DNA from: an uncultured Collinsella sp.
Lineage (GTDB): Bacteria > Actinomycetota > Coriobacteriia > Coriobacteriales > Coriobacteriaceae
NCBI GenBank assembly: GCA_958415525.1
Contig: CATYZE010000019.1
Location: 1-49,440, forward strand
Reading direction: 5' to 3'
Length of the DNA stretch: 49,440 nt
Shown: one piece after another, positions 37,010-44,599 of the stretch
Numbering within the stretch: the stretch's first letter is position 1
Layout of the letters: every line of letters starts with the position of its first letter
Made by a program: the position numbers and the translations under genes
The notes under the pieces: model-generated
What the model was told of the DNA's origin: nothing
What the model saw: the letters and a program-made list of their open reading frames with translations, nothing else
Databases searched by the model: none

Positions 37010-38506
37010 ATGAATGATGAGACGATGGGCCAAGAGGATGCGGCCCAAGATGCAGAAGCTTGCGCTGAGGCCTTAGAGAGCTTAGACCGGATTTCACTCG
37101 ATGAGATTGCGTTTGACGATTCGGGCGTTGATGTGCAGGATGAGCCGGAAGCCGAGGCGCAGTCCGATGATCAGGATGCGGACGACGTTGAGCCTGCCGA
37201 AGATGAAGCAGGTCGCGAAGACACCGAAAGCGAGGCCGGCAATCAGCCCGAATCCGACACGGGCGAGGAAACCGTCTTGCTCGACAGCTTGCCGGCCGAA
37301 GATTCGCTGACCCGCGAGCTCCCTGGCCTGGGTTCCGCACCAGCCGTGGACGAGACCATCGCCATGGGCGATATTCCCCTACCGTCCGTTCCCTCGGCAC
37401 GCGAGGCCGAGGTTCGTCATCGCAAGATGTCGCCCAAGCGCCGCAATCTGATGGTCGCCGGTATCGTGGCCGCCGCGCTCGTCGCCGGCGGTGCAGGCTA
37501 TGCTGCCTGGAACGGATATCAGCAAGAGCAGGCTGCCGCTGTCGCCGCCAATGCCCACACGATGATGTCGGTGCAGATTGGCGTGCATGCCGCGGGCCTC
37601 GACTGTTCCACCAGCTCTAAGATTCCCGTACAGGTGAGCGGTCAGGACGCTGATGGCTCATCCGTGAGCGAAACGCTCTATGTTGACGAGCACGGCCGCG
37701 GCATCAAACTGCTGCCCGGCGATTACACGCTCTCCATCGCTGCCTCTCCCATCGCGGCCGACGGCACCATCTATACCGTCCCGACCACCAAGGCGCAGGT
37801 CACGATCAAGAGCGACGGACAGGACCTAAGCAGCCAGGCCGCCTTTAAGCTCAAGGTGCCTTCGGCCGACACGGTGACTGACGACCAAATCGATGCCGCC
37901 GCCAAATTTGCCGAGGAGGGAGGCGCGAGCTCCGCCGCCACCGCCAAGGTGCTCCAGCAGGCGGCAACCGCGCGGCGCGACGCCGCCGTCAATGCCGTGA
38001 GCGCGCAAAAGGCACAGGCGGCCCGTGATGCCGACGCCCGCCACAAGGCAACCGACCTCTACCAGCTCGATATCCCCGTCGAGTGGTACGGCAAGGTCGA
38101 GACTTGGCAAAATGGCAGCACGCTATGCATCTATCTTGCCGGCGACAGCGATACACCGATTGTGACGCTCGTCGCAGTGCGCGAGGGCGAGAGCTTTACG
38201 CCCGATGAGGGCGATACGGTTTTGGGTGCGGCCAACCTAGGCAACGGTTATACCGTCTACGCCAGCGGTCCCGTCTATCCGTACGTGGTGCCCCAGACCA
38301 TCAACGGACGGACGCAGAATCCCGTGTCGACCTACCCTATGGACTCGGCCATTGAGCTTGTCGAGCTCACGACCGGCAACCGCTACACCTATAGCCAGAT
38401 CAAGAACGTACTGGTCGGCAAAGACGGCAAGGCCGACGCTGCGACCAAACTCGAGACCGACTACCTCGCACAGATTCTCCTGCCGAGCATCAAAGCCCAG
38501 GACTAG
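37010..38506 (+). CDS. Single-pass membrane protein with acidic cytoplasmic N-terminus, unknown
   Basis: A 498-residue protein I do not recognise. Residues 1-125 are very acidic and probably disordered. RHRKMSPKRRN is followed by one membrane helix near 147-167 (LMVAGIVAAALVAGGAGYAA). The outer 330 residues contain an Ig-like or beta-rich stretch, a helical Ala-rich region (about 295-350), and a C-terminal domain beginning YQLDIPVEWYGKVETWQNG. This last domain resembles ones seen in secreted lipoproteins of Collinsella-like genomes. The ATG at 37010 follows GGGGGAT. No operon partner. A GGGGCGGGG-core hairpin lies 16 bases past the stop. Confidence 0.75.
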   Translation: MNDETMGQEDAAQDAEACAEALESLDRISLDEIAFDDSGVDVQDEPEAEAQSDDQDADDVEPAEDEAGREDTESEAGNQPESDTGEETVLLDSLPAEDSLTRELPGLGSAPAVDETIAMGDIPLPSVPSAREAEVRHRKMSPKRRNLMVAGIVAAALVAGGAGYAAWNGYQQEQAAAVAANAHTMMSVQIGVHAAGLDCSTSSKIPVQVSGQDADGSSVSETLYVDEHGRGIKLLPGDYTLSIAASPIAADGTIYTVPTTKAQVTIKSDGQDLSSQAAFKLKVPSADTVTDDQIDAAAKFAEEGGASSAATAKVLQQAATARRDAAVNAVSAQKAQAARDADARHKATDLYQLDIPVEWYGKVETWQNGSTLCIYLAGDSDTPIVTLVAVREGESFTPDEGDTVLGAANLGNGYTVYASGPVYPYVVPQTINGRTQNPVSTYPMDSAIELVELTTGNRYTYSQIKNVLVGKDGKADAATKLETDYLAQILLPSIKAQD

Positions 38507-38521
38507 CGGACCACAGCACCC

Positions 38522-38560
38522 AGGGTAGCTAATTTGGGGCGGGGCTTTTTTAGCTACCCT
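38522..38560. repeat. AGGGTAGCTAA hairpin, GGGGCGGGG core
   Basis: AGGGTAGCTAA (38522-38532) pairs perfectly with TTAGCTACCCT (38550-38560) around TTTGGGGCGGGGCTTTT. It lies 16 bases after the stop of the 37010 gene and is an inverted relative of 38598-38632 and 40261-40293. Confidence 0.8.
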
Positions 38561-38597
38561 TGATGTTGTTTCGACTTTGCTGTTGGGCAGAGCAGAG

Positions 38598-38632
38598 GGT
38601 AGCTAAAAAGCCCCCGTCCCAAATTAGCTACC
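38598..38632. repeat. GGTAGCTAA hairpin, CCCCGTCCC core
   Basis: GGTAGCTAA (38598-38606) pairs perfectly with TTAGCTACC (38624-38632) around AAAGCCCCCGTCCCAAA. It is 16 bases from the stop of the minus-strand ATPase gene and is the inverted copy of 38522-38560. Confidence 0.8.
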
Positions 38633-38648
38633 ACAGATCAATAAATGA

Positions 38649-40001
38649 TTAGGCAAGAAGCCACTTCCATGCGGGCACAGCGTGTACCACACCGCGCTCG
38701 CATGGAATATCGGCCTGCTCATCCATGGTAACGATTGTCGACTCACCAAGATCGAATTGGGCCATCGAGGCATCAAGCGCGGCAATTTCGCGCTCGCGCG
38801 TTTTCTCGCTTGCCATATCCGTACTCACCTGAATCAGGCCATAAGCCTGCATAAGAAGCGCATCCCCGGCCACAAAGTCCACCTCATGGCTTTTATTCTT
38901 CTCTTTGATCAGCAGGCGGCAGACCGAACCGGACCGCACGGCTGGAGTCCTTCTTCTGAGCGCATTGAACACCGCAGTCTCGAGCCTCTGGCCCTGATCA
39001 AATGCCGATGCGGGAGAGAATGCTCCGAACATCGCAGGATCGACAGCGTAGACTTTAGATGCGGACCGCGCATTATTTGCAAGTGAGCGCGTGAACTCCG
39101 GCACCGAAAACAACAGGTAGGCGTCCTCGTAATACTCAAGTAAGTCGCCGAGCGAATTACGACTGACGGGTATCTGCCTACTTTTGAACTCGTTGTACAC
39201 CTTGTTCACTGACAGCTCTCGTGCCGAAGATGCCATACACCGCGTCAGGAACAGTGAAGCCAAACGAGGGTTCTTGATGTCGTAGCGCTCAACGACGTCC
39301 ATGGCGACCGTTCGCGACGCATATTCCTGTAGCAGCTGAATCGCGTCCGCGGGCGTCTGCTCTAGCGTCGCGATGAATCCCCCTCGCTCAAGATATCCGA
39401 TCAGATGATGTCGAAGCAGTGCTGCATCGCTCGATGAAAAGGGTGCATCCGGCTCAGGAACGCTCCCCGTCTTATATCGGACGTATTCCGAAAAACTCAA
39501 CGGAAACAGCTCTCGCACAAGAGAGCGACCCCTGAACTCGCTCTTAAGTTCCGAGGACAGCATCTTAGAAGAAGATCCCGTCACGTAGACGGTCGCTTTC
39601 TCCGTATCGACCACACGCCGCAGAAACGCACCCCATTCGGGAATTTCCTGGATTTCATCGAAGAAAATGTAGACACCCTCGGTTCGAGCAGCAGGATATA
39701 GCGCATAGAATGTATCGAGCACGTCCGCTAGCAGCGACGGCTCATACGGACGCAAGCGCTCATCCTCAAAATTGAAATAAAGCATCCGGTCAAGCTCGAT
39801 ACCTTGACCCTGAAGCCGCTGCATCTCCTGATACAGGCGATACGTCTTTCCACAACGACGGGCTCCCACAATCACATTTACGATGTTGTCGCGCTTGGGT
39901 TCCTGCGGGTTTCCCAGATCAAGGTCGCGCTCAAAGACCTGTGGAACTCCTTGTTGCTCAAAGTCCTTTATTTTCTGGGCCACCAAGTCGTTGAATGCCA
40001 T
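38649..40001 (-). CDS. AAA ATPase with DUF4143 domain (second copy, degenerate C-terminus)
   Basis: A 450-residue protein of the AAA_14/DUF4143 type. Walker A is GARRCGKT near residue 46, Walker B is YIFFDEIQEIPEWG, followed by VTGSSSKML. The C-terminal EVDFVAGDALLM...LIQVSTD keeps the first acidic motif but lacks the E-V-K part seen in the copy at 1869-3230, so any nuclease-like activity may be lost. The ATG at 40001 has only a weak ribosome-binding site (GGAGAA). It is a single gene. TCTTGATTA repeats lie upstream, and variable-arm hairpins lie on both sides (38522-38632 and 40162-40293). Its role is unknown. Confidence 0.85.
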   Translation of the reverse strand: MAFNDLVAQKIKDFEQQGVPQVFERDLDLGNPQEPKRDNIVNVIVGARRCGKTYRLYQEMQRLQGQGIELDRMLYFNFEDERLRPYEPSLLADVLDTFYALYPAARTEGVYIFFDEIQEIPEWGAFLRRVVDTEKATVYVTGSSSKMLSSELKSEFRGRSLVRELFPLSFSEYVRYKTGSVPEPDAPFSSSDAALLRHHLIGYLERGGFIATLEQTPADAIQLLQEYASRTVAMDVVERYDIKNPRLASLFLTRCMASSARELSVNKVYNEFKSRQIPVSRNSLGDLLEYYEDAYLLFSVPEFTRSLANNARSASKVYAVDPAMFGAFSPASAFDQGQRLETAVFNALRRRTPAVRSGSVCRLLIKEKNKSHEVDFVAGDALLMQAYGLIQVSTDMASEKTREREIAALDASMAQFDLGESTIVTMDEQADIPCERGVVHAVPAWKWLLA

Positions 40002-40022
40002 GATTCTCCAATCTTGCTTATA

Positions 40023-40086
40023 TGCTAATCAAGATTATATCGATTCTTGATTAGCAGGAGAGCAAGATTTATGCGTATCTTGATTA
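40023..40086. promoter_or_regulatory. Inverted and repeated TCTTGATTA sites upstream of the second ATPase
   Basis: TGCTAATCAAGA (40023-40034) is the exact reverse complement of TCTTGATTAGCA (40045-40056), and TCTTGATTA recurs at 40078-40086. This looks like an operator set close to the ATPase start at 40001. Confidence 0.7.
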
Positions 40087-40161
40087 ATTGGTGAGCATAT
40101 TTTTCTGTTACTGGTCTCCCGGAGGATGTCGAACGGCTGAGGGGCCACCAAGCTCGAGAGA

Positions 40162-40237
40162 ATGATTTTTCTGGGACGGGGATTTAATAATCATTTTGTA
40201 CCGAATGATTATTAAATCCCCGTCCCAGAAAAATCAT
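40162..40237. repeat. 34-bp perfect inverted repeat made of two GGGAC-core units
   Basis: The arms at 40162-40195 and 40204-40237 are perfect reverse complements with an 8-base loop TTGTACCG. Each arm is itself an ATGATT...AATCAT hairpin with the core CTGGGACGGGGA. The lack of any mismatch suggests recent duplication or strong selection. Confidence 0.9.
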
Positions 40238-40260
40238 CAGGCAGGCGGGAGGGGGCAAAA

Positions 40261-40293
40261 GTAGCTAAAAAAGCCCCGTCCCAAATGAGCTAC
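40261..40293. repeat. GTAGCT hairpin directly after the 40294 gene
   Basis: GTAGCT (40261-40266) pairs with AGCTAC (40288-40293) around AAAAAAGCCCCGTCCC. It ends at the base next to the stop codon of the minus-strand gene at 40294 and matches the pair at 38522-38632. Confidence 0.8.
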
Positions 40294-40488
40294 TTAGCGC
40301 CAGGGGTCGGCTTCGAAGAGAGGCTCGCGCTCGGGGCGGCGATCGCTGTAGGGATCGTAGCCGTCGTCGTCCTCGTTCTCGGCGCGGATATAGGGGTCAC
40401 GCGGCTTGGGTGCCGGCTTAGGCGCAGACTTGGGTGCGGCGGGTGCGGCATCGGTCGCCGGCGTGTTCGTCTTGTTCTTGTCTGTCAT
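40294..40488 (-). CDS. Small disordered protein, unknown
   Basis: A 64-residue protein beginning MTDKNKTNTPATDAAPAAPK, Lys/Pro/Ala-rich, then DPYIRAENEDDDGYDPYSD and a C-terminal EPLFEADPWR. It is probably disordered and cytoplasmic, with no family I can name. The ATG at 40488 follows AAGGAG by eight bases and is preferred to the longer start at 40506. It lies after clpB on the same strand but beyond the clpB terminator, and a hairpin touches its stop. Confidence 0.65.
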   Translation of the reverse strand: MTDKNKTNTPATDAAPAAPKSAPKPAPKPRDPYIRAENEDDDGYDPYSDRRPEREPLFEADPWR

Positions 40489-40543
40489 CTGCGCATCTCC
40501 TTGCATCGCATCCGTTCAACATCATCGATTGTCGCACGAAAAA

Positions 40544-40573
40544 GGGCGGCGGATCCAATTGGATCCGCCGCCC
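40544..40573 (-). terminator. clpB terminator: perfect 30-bp palindrome
   Basis: GGGCGGCGGATCCAA (40544-40558) is the exact reverse complement of 40559-40573, with no extra loop. On the minus strand it is followed by TTTTTCG, giving an intrinsic terminator about 45 bases after the clpB stop. Confidence 0.85.
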
Positions 40574-40618
40574 TTGGCGTTTTGCGATGAGGGGCGGTTT
40601 AAAGCCGGCCCCAAAAAT

Positions 40619-43246
40619 CTACTCGGCGTCGGGCACCTCGTAGGTGGCAGACGGCGTGTTATCGCACACGACGGTAAAAGCACCGTCTTTGTCGACATCG
40701 ACCGTCACCTGATCGCCCTCGCGCACCGTGCCGTCGATGATAGCGGCCGCGATGGCATCCACGACCTCGCGCTGGACCAGGCGCTTGAGCGGACGGGCAC
40801 CGAACACGGGGTCCAGGCCACCCACGGCGAGCATCTGCTTGGCCGCCGGGGTGATGGCAAGCGTCATGCGCTCCTTGGCCAGACGCGCGCGGACGTCGGC
40901 AAGCTGGATGTCGACGATCTTCTCGATCTGCGCCATGCCGAGCGGATGGAACACCACGATATCGTCGATACGGTTGAGGAACTCGGGGCGGAAGGTCTGA
41001 GCCATGGCGGCGTCGACCTGATGGCGCATCTCCTCCTCGTCCTTACCGGACAGATCGGCGATGGCCTTGGAGCCCACGTTAGACGTCATGATGATGATCG
41101 TGTTCTTGAAGGACACCTGGCGACCCTGGCCATCGGTCAGACGGCCGTCATCAAGCACCTGCAGCAGCACGTTAAAGACATCCGGATGAGCCTTCTCCAT
41201 CTCGTCGAGCAAAATCACGGAGTACGGACGACGGCGCACGGCCTCGGTAAGCTGGCCGCCCTCGTCGTAACCCACGTATCCCGGAGGCGCACCGATCAGA
41301 CGTTGGACGCTGAACTTCTCCATGTACTCGGACATGTCGATACGCACGAGCGCACGCTCGTCATCAAACAGGCACTCGGCAAGCGCCTTGGCGAGCTCGG
41401 TCTTGCCCACGCCGGTGGGGCCCAGGAAGAAGAAGCTGCCGATGGGCTTGTCCGGATCGGAGAGGCCCGCACGGCTGCGACGCACGGCCGCGGCGACAGC
41501 GGAGACCGCCTCGTCCTGGCCGATGACGCGCTTATGCAGCTCGCCCTCCAAGCCCTTCAGCTTGTCGAGCTCGCCCTGCATCATCTTGGAGACGGGCACG
41601 CCGGTCCAAGCGCTCACGACCTCGGCGATCTCATCGGAGGTCACCTGCTCGTTGAGGCCCTCGCCGTCCTGCTGCTTTTGCGCCTCGAGCGCAGCCTCGG
41701 AATCCTGAATCTGCTGCTGCAAACCCGGAATCACGGAGTAGCGCAGCTCGGACGCACGGCCCAAATCTCCGTTGCGCGTCGCGCGCTCCTCTTCGCTCTT
41801 GGCCTCGTCGAGCTGTCCCTTGAGCTCCTGCACGTGGTCGATGGCGTTCTTTTGGTTGAGCCAGCCGGCCTTTTGCACGTTGAGCTTTTCTTGGACCTCG
41901 GCGATCTCTTGGCGCAGGGCCTCCAGACGCTCCTTGGAGGCCTCGTCGGTCTCCTTCATGAGCGCCTGCTCCTCAATCTGCAGCTGGGTGAGCTGACGCG
42001 TGGTGGCGTCGATCTCGACCGGCATGCTGTCGAGCTCCATGCGCAGGCGGCTTGCAGCCTCATCGACCAGGTCGATGGCCTTGTCGGGCAGGAAACGGTC
42101 AGCGATGTAGCGATCGGAGAGGTCGGCGGCGGCCACGAGCGCGCTATCGGTAATGTGGACGCCGTGGAAGATCTCGTACTTCTCCTTGAGGCCACGCAGG
42201 ATCGAGATGGTGTCCTCGACGGTAGGCTCGCTCACCATAACGGTCTGGAAACGACGGGCGAGCGCCGCGTCCTTCTCGATGTACTTACGGTATTCGTCAA
42301 GCGTGGTCGCGCCGATCGCATGCAGGTCGCCACGGGCGAGCGCAGGCTTGAGGATGTTGCCGGCGTCCATGGAGCCCTCGGTGGCACCCGCGCCCACGAT
42401 GGTGTGGAGCTCATCGATGAACAGGATGACCTTACCTTCCGATTTTTGCACTTCCTTGAGCACGGCCTTCAAGCGGTCCTCGAACTCGCCGCGATACTTG
42501 GCGCCAGCGACCAGCGCGCTCATGTCGAGCTCGATGAGGTCGCGGTCGCGCAGGGTGCTCGGCACGTCGCCGGCCACGATACGCTGGGCGATGCCCTCGA
42601 CGATGGCCGTCTTGCCGACGCCCGGCTCGCCGATGAGCACGGGGTTGTTCTTGGTGCGGCGGGACAGGACCTGGATGGTACGGCGAATCTCATCGGTACG
42701 GCCGATGACCGGGTCGAGCTTGCCGGCGCGGGCCAGGTCGCAGATGTTGCGACCGTACTGCTCCAGTGCCTCAAACTGGGTCTTGTCCTCGGCAGACGTC
42801 ACACGGTCGTCGCCGCGCAGCTCCTCGTAGACTTGCTCGATGCGCTCCTTGGTCACGCCGGCGCCGCGCAGAACGCGGCCGGCCTCGCCCTTGTCCTCGG
42901 CAAGTGCCATCAGCAGATGCTCGGTCACCACAAAGCTGTCGCCCATCTTGGTGGCCTTTTTCTCGGCCTTCTCGATGACGCGAACGAGCTCGTTGGACAG
43001 GCCCATCTGCTGACCCTCGCCCGAAACCTTAGGCGCATGGTCGATGGCATCCTGCGTGGAGCGTGCGAGCTGGGCTGGGTCGGCGCCGATGCGCTCGATG
43101 ATCACGGAGATATTGCGCTCGCCGGCACCGAGCAGGGCGGACAGCAGGTGAATCGGCTCCACCGCGCCGGCCTGCGCGTCGGCAGCCGTGCTCATGGCGG
43201 TCTGCAGCGCCTCGCGCGACGTCATTGCTAGCTTATCGATTCTCAT
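40619..43246 (-). CDS. clpB: Disaggregase ClpB
   Basis: An 875-residue AAA+ chaperone. The N-terminal double Clp domain (about 1-150) includes EPIHLLSALLG. NBD1 has Walker A GEPGVGKTAIVEG near 207 and VILFIDELHTIVGAG. A coiled-coil middle domain (about 400-525) identifies ClpB rather than ClpC/ClpA, and NBD2 has GPTGVGKTELAKAL near 605 and VILLDEMEKAHPDVFNVLLQ. It pulls apart protein aggregates with DnaK. The ATG follows GAGAGGTGATTCC. I saw no CIRCE or HAIR operator upstream, although heat-shock control would be expected; a GC hairpin (43267-43285) lies in the leader. Confidence 0.97.
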   Translation of the reverse strand: MRIDKLAMTSREALQTAMSTAADAQAGAVEPIHLLSALLGAGERNISVIIERIGADPAQLARSTQDAIDHAPKVSGEGQQMGLSNELVRVIEKAEKKATKMGDSFVVTEHLLMALAEDKGEAGRVLRGAGVTKERIEQVYEELRGDDRVTSAEDKTQFEALEQYGRNICDLARAGKLDPVIGRTDEIRRTIQVLSRRTKNNPVLIGEPGVGKTAIVEGIAQRIVAGDVPSTLRDRDLIELDMSALVAGAKYRGEFEDRLKAVLKEVQKSEGKVILFIDELHTIVGAGATEGSMDAGNILKPALARGDLHAIGATTLDEYRKYIEKDAALARRFQTVMVSEPTVEDTISILRGLKEKYEIFHGVHITDSALVAAADLSDRYIADRFLPDKAIDLVDEAASRLRMELDSMPVEIDATTRQLTQLQIEEQALMKETDEASKERLEALRQEIAEVQEKLNVQKAGWLNQKNAIDHVQELKGQLDEAKSEEERATRNGDLGRASELRYSVIPGLQQQIQDSEAALEAQKQQDGEGLNEQVTSDEIAEVVSAWTGVPVSKMMQGELDKLKGLEGELHKRVIGQDEAVSAVAAAVRRSRAGLSDPDKPIGSFFFLGPTGVGKTELAKALAECLFDDERALVRIDMSEYMEKFSVQRLIGAPPGYVGYDEGGQLTEAVRRRPYSVILLDEMEKAHPDVFNVLLQVLDDGRLTDGQGRQVSFKNTIIIMTSNVGSKAIADLSGKDEEEMRHQVDAAMAQTFRPEFLNRIDDIVVFHPLGMAQIEKIVDIQLADVRARLAKERMTLAITPAAKQMLAVGGLDPVFGARPLKRLVQREVVDAIAAAIIDGTVREGDQVTVDVDKDGAFTVVCDNTPSATYEVPDAE

Positions 43247-43429
43247 GGAATCACCTCTCTTGGGGTGGCCGCCCTACGGGGCGGCTTCACGTTGTTCGAG
43301 AAGTATTGTTGCCAGCTTTGCGCGATCTTATACACAAATCTAAGTCTCTATATATAAGATTTTCTGAGTGATTGAAAGATAGGGAGCAGGTGCGCTCACC
43401 CGCTACGGCCTCGTCCCCTTACTATCTCA

Positions 43430-43635
43430 ATCTGTAACATCTAGCGGCTGTTTATGGCTCTAGATGTTACAGATCGAGATGAAATGACCAGCGGCACCCG
43501 TTTATCTAAATCTGTAACATCTAGTCAGCAAATAGAGCTCTATCTGTTACAAATCGAGACGAACAGAAAACACCCGGATCAAAAATCTAAATCTGTAACA
43601 CCAGGCCCACTTTCAGCGGCCAAGATGTTACAGAT
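43430..43635. repeat. Three-unit tandem hairpin array with 80/81-bp period
   Basis: Each unit has the arms ATCTGTAACATCTAG and CTAGATGTTACAGAT. Left arms start at 43430, 43510 and 43591; right arms end at 43474, 43554 and 43635. The arms of unit 1 are perfect over 15 bp and continue as ATCTC/GAGAT; units 2 and 3 carry a few changes. The loops (about 15-22 bases) and spacers differ between units. Arms are conserved while loops are not, so the stem is what is kept. Confidence 0.85.
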
Positions 43636-43650
43636 CGAGACAGACCGAAA

Positions 43651-43685
43651 ACCACCACAAAGAGGACAGGCACCTTTGTGGTGGT
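43651..43685. repeat. ACCACCACAAAG hairpin, GGACAGGCAC core
   Basis: ACCACCACAAAG (43651-43662) pairs perfectly with CTTTGTGGTGGT (43674-43685). It is eight bases from the stop of the minus-strand gene at 43694. Nearly the same element occurs at 44455-44489 and, inverted, at 45322-45355. Confidence 0.85.
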
Positions 43686-43693
43686 CGCGGTCT

Positions 43694-44404
43694 CTACTCC
43701 TTCGCCGAGCCCGTGCTTCCCGATTCGGCGTTCCAGGGCATCTCATCCTCGAACAGCCATGTACGGGCAGACCCACTATCGCGTGCAGTCTGCGGGTCGG
43801 GCAAGCAGGTCTGTTCATAGGCATCCTGAATGCACTGACCCATAAAATCGTTGAGCTCGGTCTGGTTGCCCTCCATGACATAGGCGACATCGCCGTCCAA
43901 GATGTAGATACCCGGCCCCTCATTGCCCTCGTAGCCGGGATCGTACGAAACATCACATAACTTGGCGCCATTCGCGGTGTCCAACTCGATGGATGAGTGG
44001 CATCCGCCGACCATGTCGTTCGCTTTTGCCCGATAGGACGCATATCCATACCAGCGCTTAAAGGTTTTGCCCCTGAGCAGCTCGGACGCCCTGTCGATCA
44101 GACTAGAATCCGTGGTATAGCGCATAGCCCCAAGCTGAATATGTGGATAATTACTAATGCCCAGCGCAGCCGGTTGCTCATCAAAATCAACGGTAATGGT
44201 CTCAGGCTTGTCGTCGCCGGTCAGAAGTTCGACAGATTGAGTCACAGGCTTGACCACCGGCTCCGTCACCGCAGCAGGTAGAAACGCCATGCCGACAGCG
44301 CCCATGCCAACCACAGTGATCGCAAGCGCCAAAACAATCAATCCAATACGGGCAGGACTTCTCACAGCAAAGCACCTCGCAACGCAAACCTTCGCTACCT
44401 GCAC
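43694..44404 (-). CDS. Membrane-anchored protein, unknown
   Basis: A 236-residue protein. A basic N-terminus and one hydrophobic segment (about 20-42, IGLIVLALAITVVGMGAVGM) give an anchor, and the rest is outside the cell. The outer part contains SELLRGKTFKRWYGYASYRA, MVGGCHSSIELDTANGAKLC and PGIYILDGDVAYVMEGNQT, plus four cysteines that could form disulfides. I do not recognise the family. ATG at 44404; a start at a later codon is possible because the ribosome-binding site is not strong. It lies head to head with the 44600 gene, another small anchored unknown, with a hairpin between them and another at its stop. Confidence 0.7.
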   Translation of the reverse strand: MQVAKVCVARCFAVRSPARIGLIVLALAITVVGMGAVGMAFLPAAVTEPVVKPVTQSVELLTGDDKPETITVDFDEQPAALGISNYPHIQLGAMRYTTDSSLIDRASELLRGKTFKRWYGYASYRAKANDMVGGCHSSIELDTANGAKLCDVSYDPGYEGNEGPGIYILDGDVAYVMEGNQTELNDFMGQCIQDAYEQTCLPDPQTARDSGSARTWLFEDEMPWNAESGSTGSAKE

Positions 44405-44454
44405 TAATGATATCGCCAGCCAGCACTATTACCAAAAGAAGCCGCGCGCTCCTC

Positions 44455-44489
44455 ACCACCACAAAGGGGACAGGCACCTTTGTGGTGGT
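44455..44489. repeat. ACCACCACAAAG hairpin, GGGGACAGGCAC core
   Basis: ACCACCACAAAG (44455-44466) pairs perfectly with CTTTGTGGTGGT (44478-44489). It differs from 43651-43685 only inside the core (GGGGAC for GAGGAC). It lies in the divergent gap between two small membrane-protein genes. Confidence 0.85.
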
Positions 44490-44599
44490 TTTCGACGCTA
44501 ACGGTCGACCATCTCGCGCCATGAGATTAAACTTGAATTGTTCTCTGAACATATCCATTTCTGCCTATCCTCAACAGATCTTTGTCTCGAGGAGCGCAT

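Larger units (their letters stand above)
43247..43693. promoter_or_regulatory. clpB upstream region with hairpin array
   Basis: No gene is visible in this 447-bp gap. Near clpB is a GC hairpin GGCCGCCC/GGGCGGC at 43267-43285, then an AT-rich stretch (43320-43380) with TGTGTATAAG on the minus strand as a possible extended -10. The far half holds the three-unit hairpin array (43430-43635) and the GGACAGGCACC hairpin (43651-43685). Confidence 0.5.

Noticed and set aside
43247..43430. HspR (HAIR) or HrcA (CIRCE) operator for clpB
   Set aside because: I looked for CTTGAGT-N7-ACTCAAG and TTAGCACTC-N9-GAGTGCTAA and found neither; a CACTCAG-like fragment alone is not enough.
43430..43635. CRISPR array
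   Set aside because: The repeated parts are hairpin arms, not one continuous repeat, and the spacing of 80 bp and loop content do not fit; no cas genes are near.
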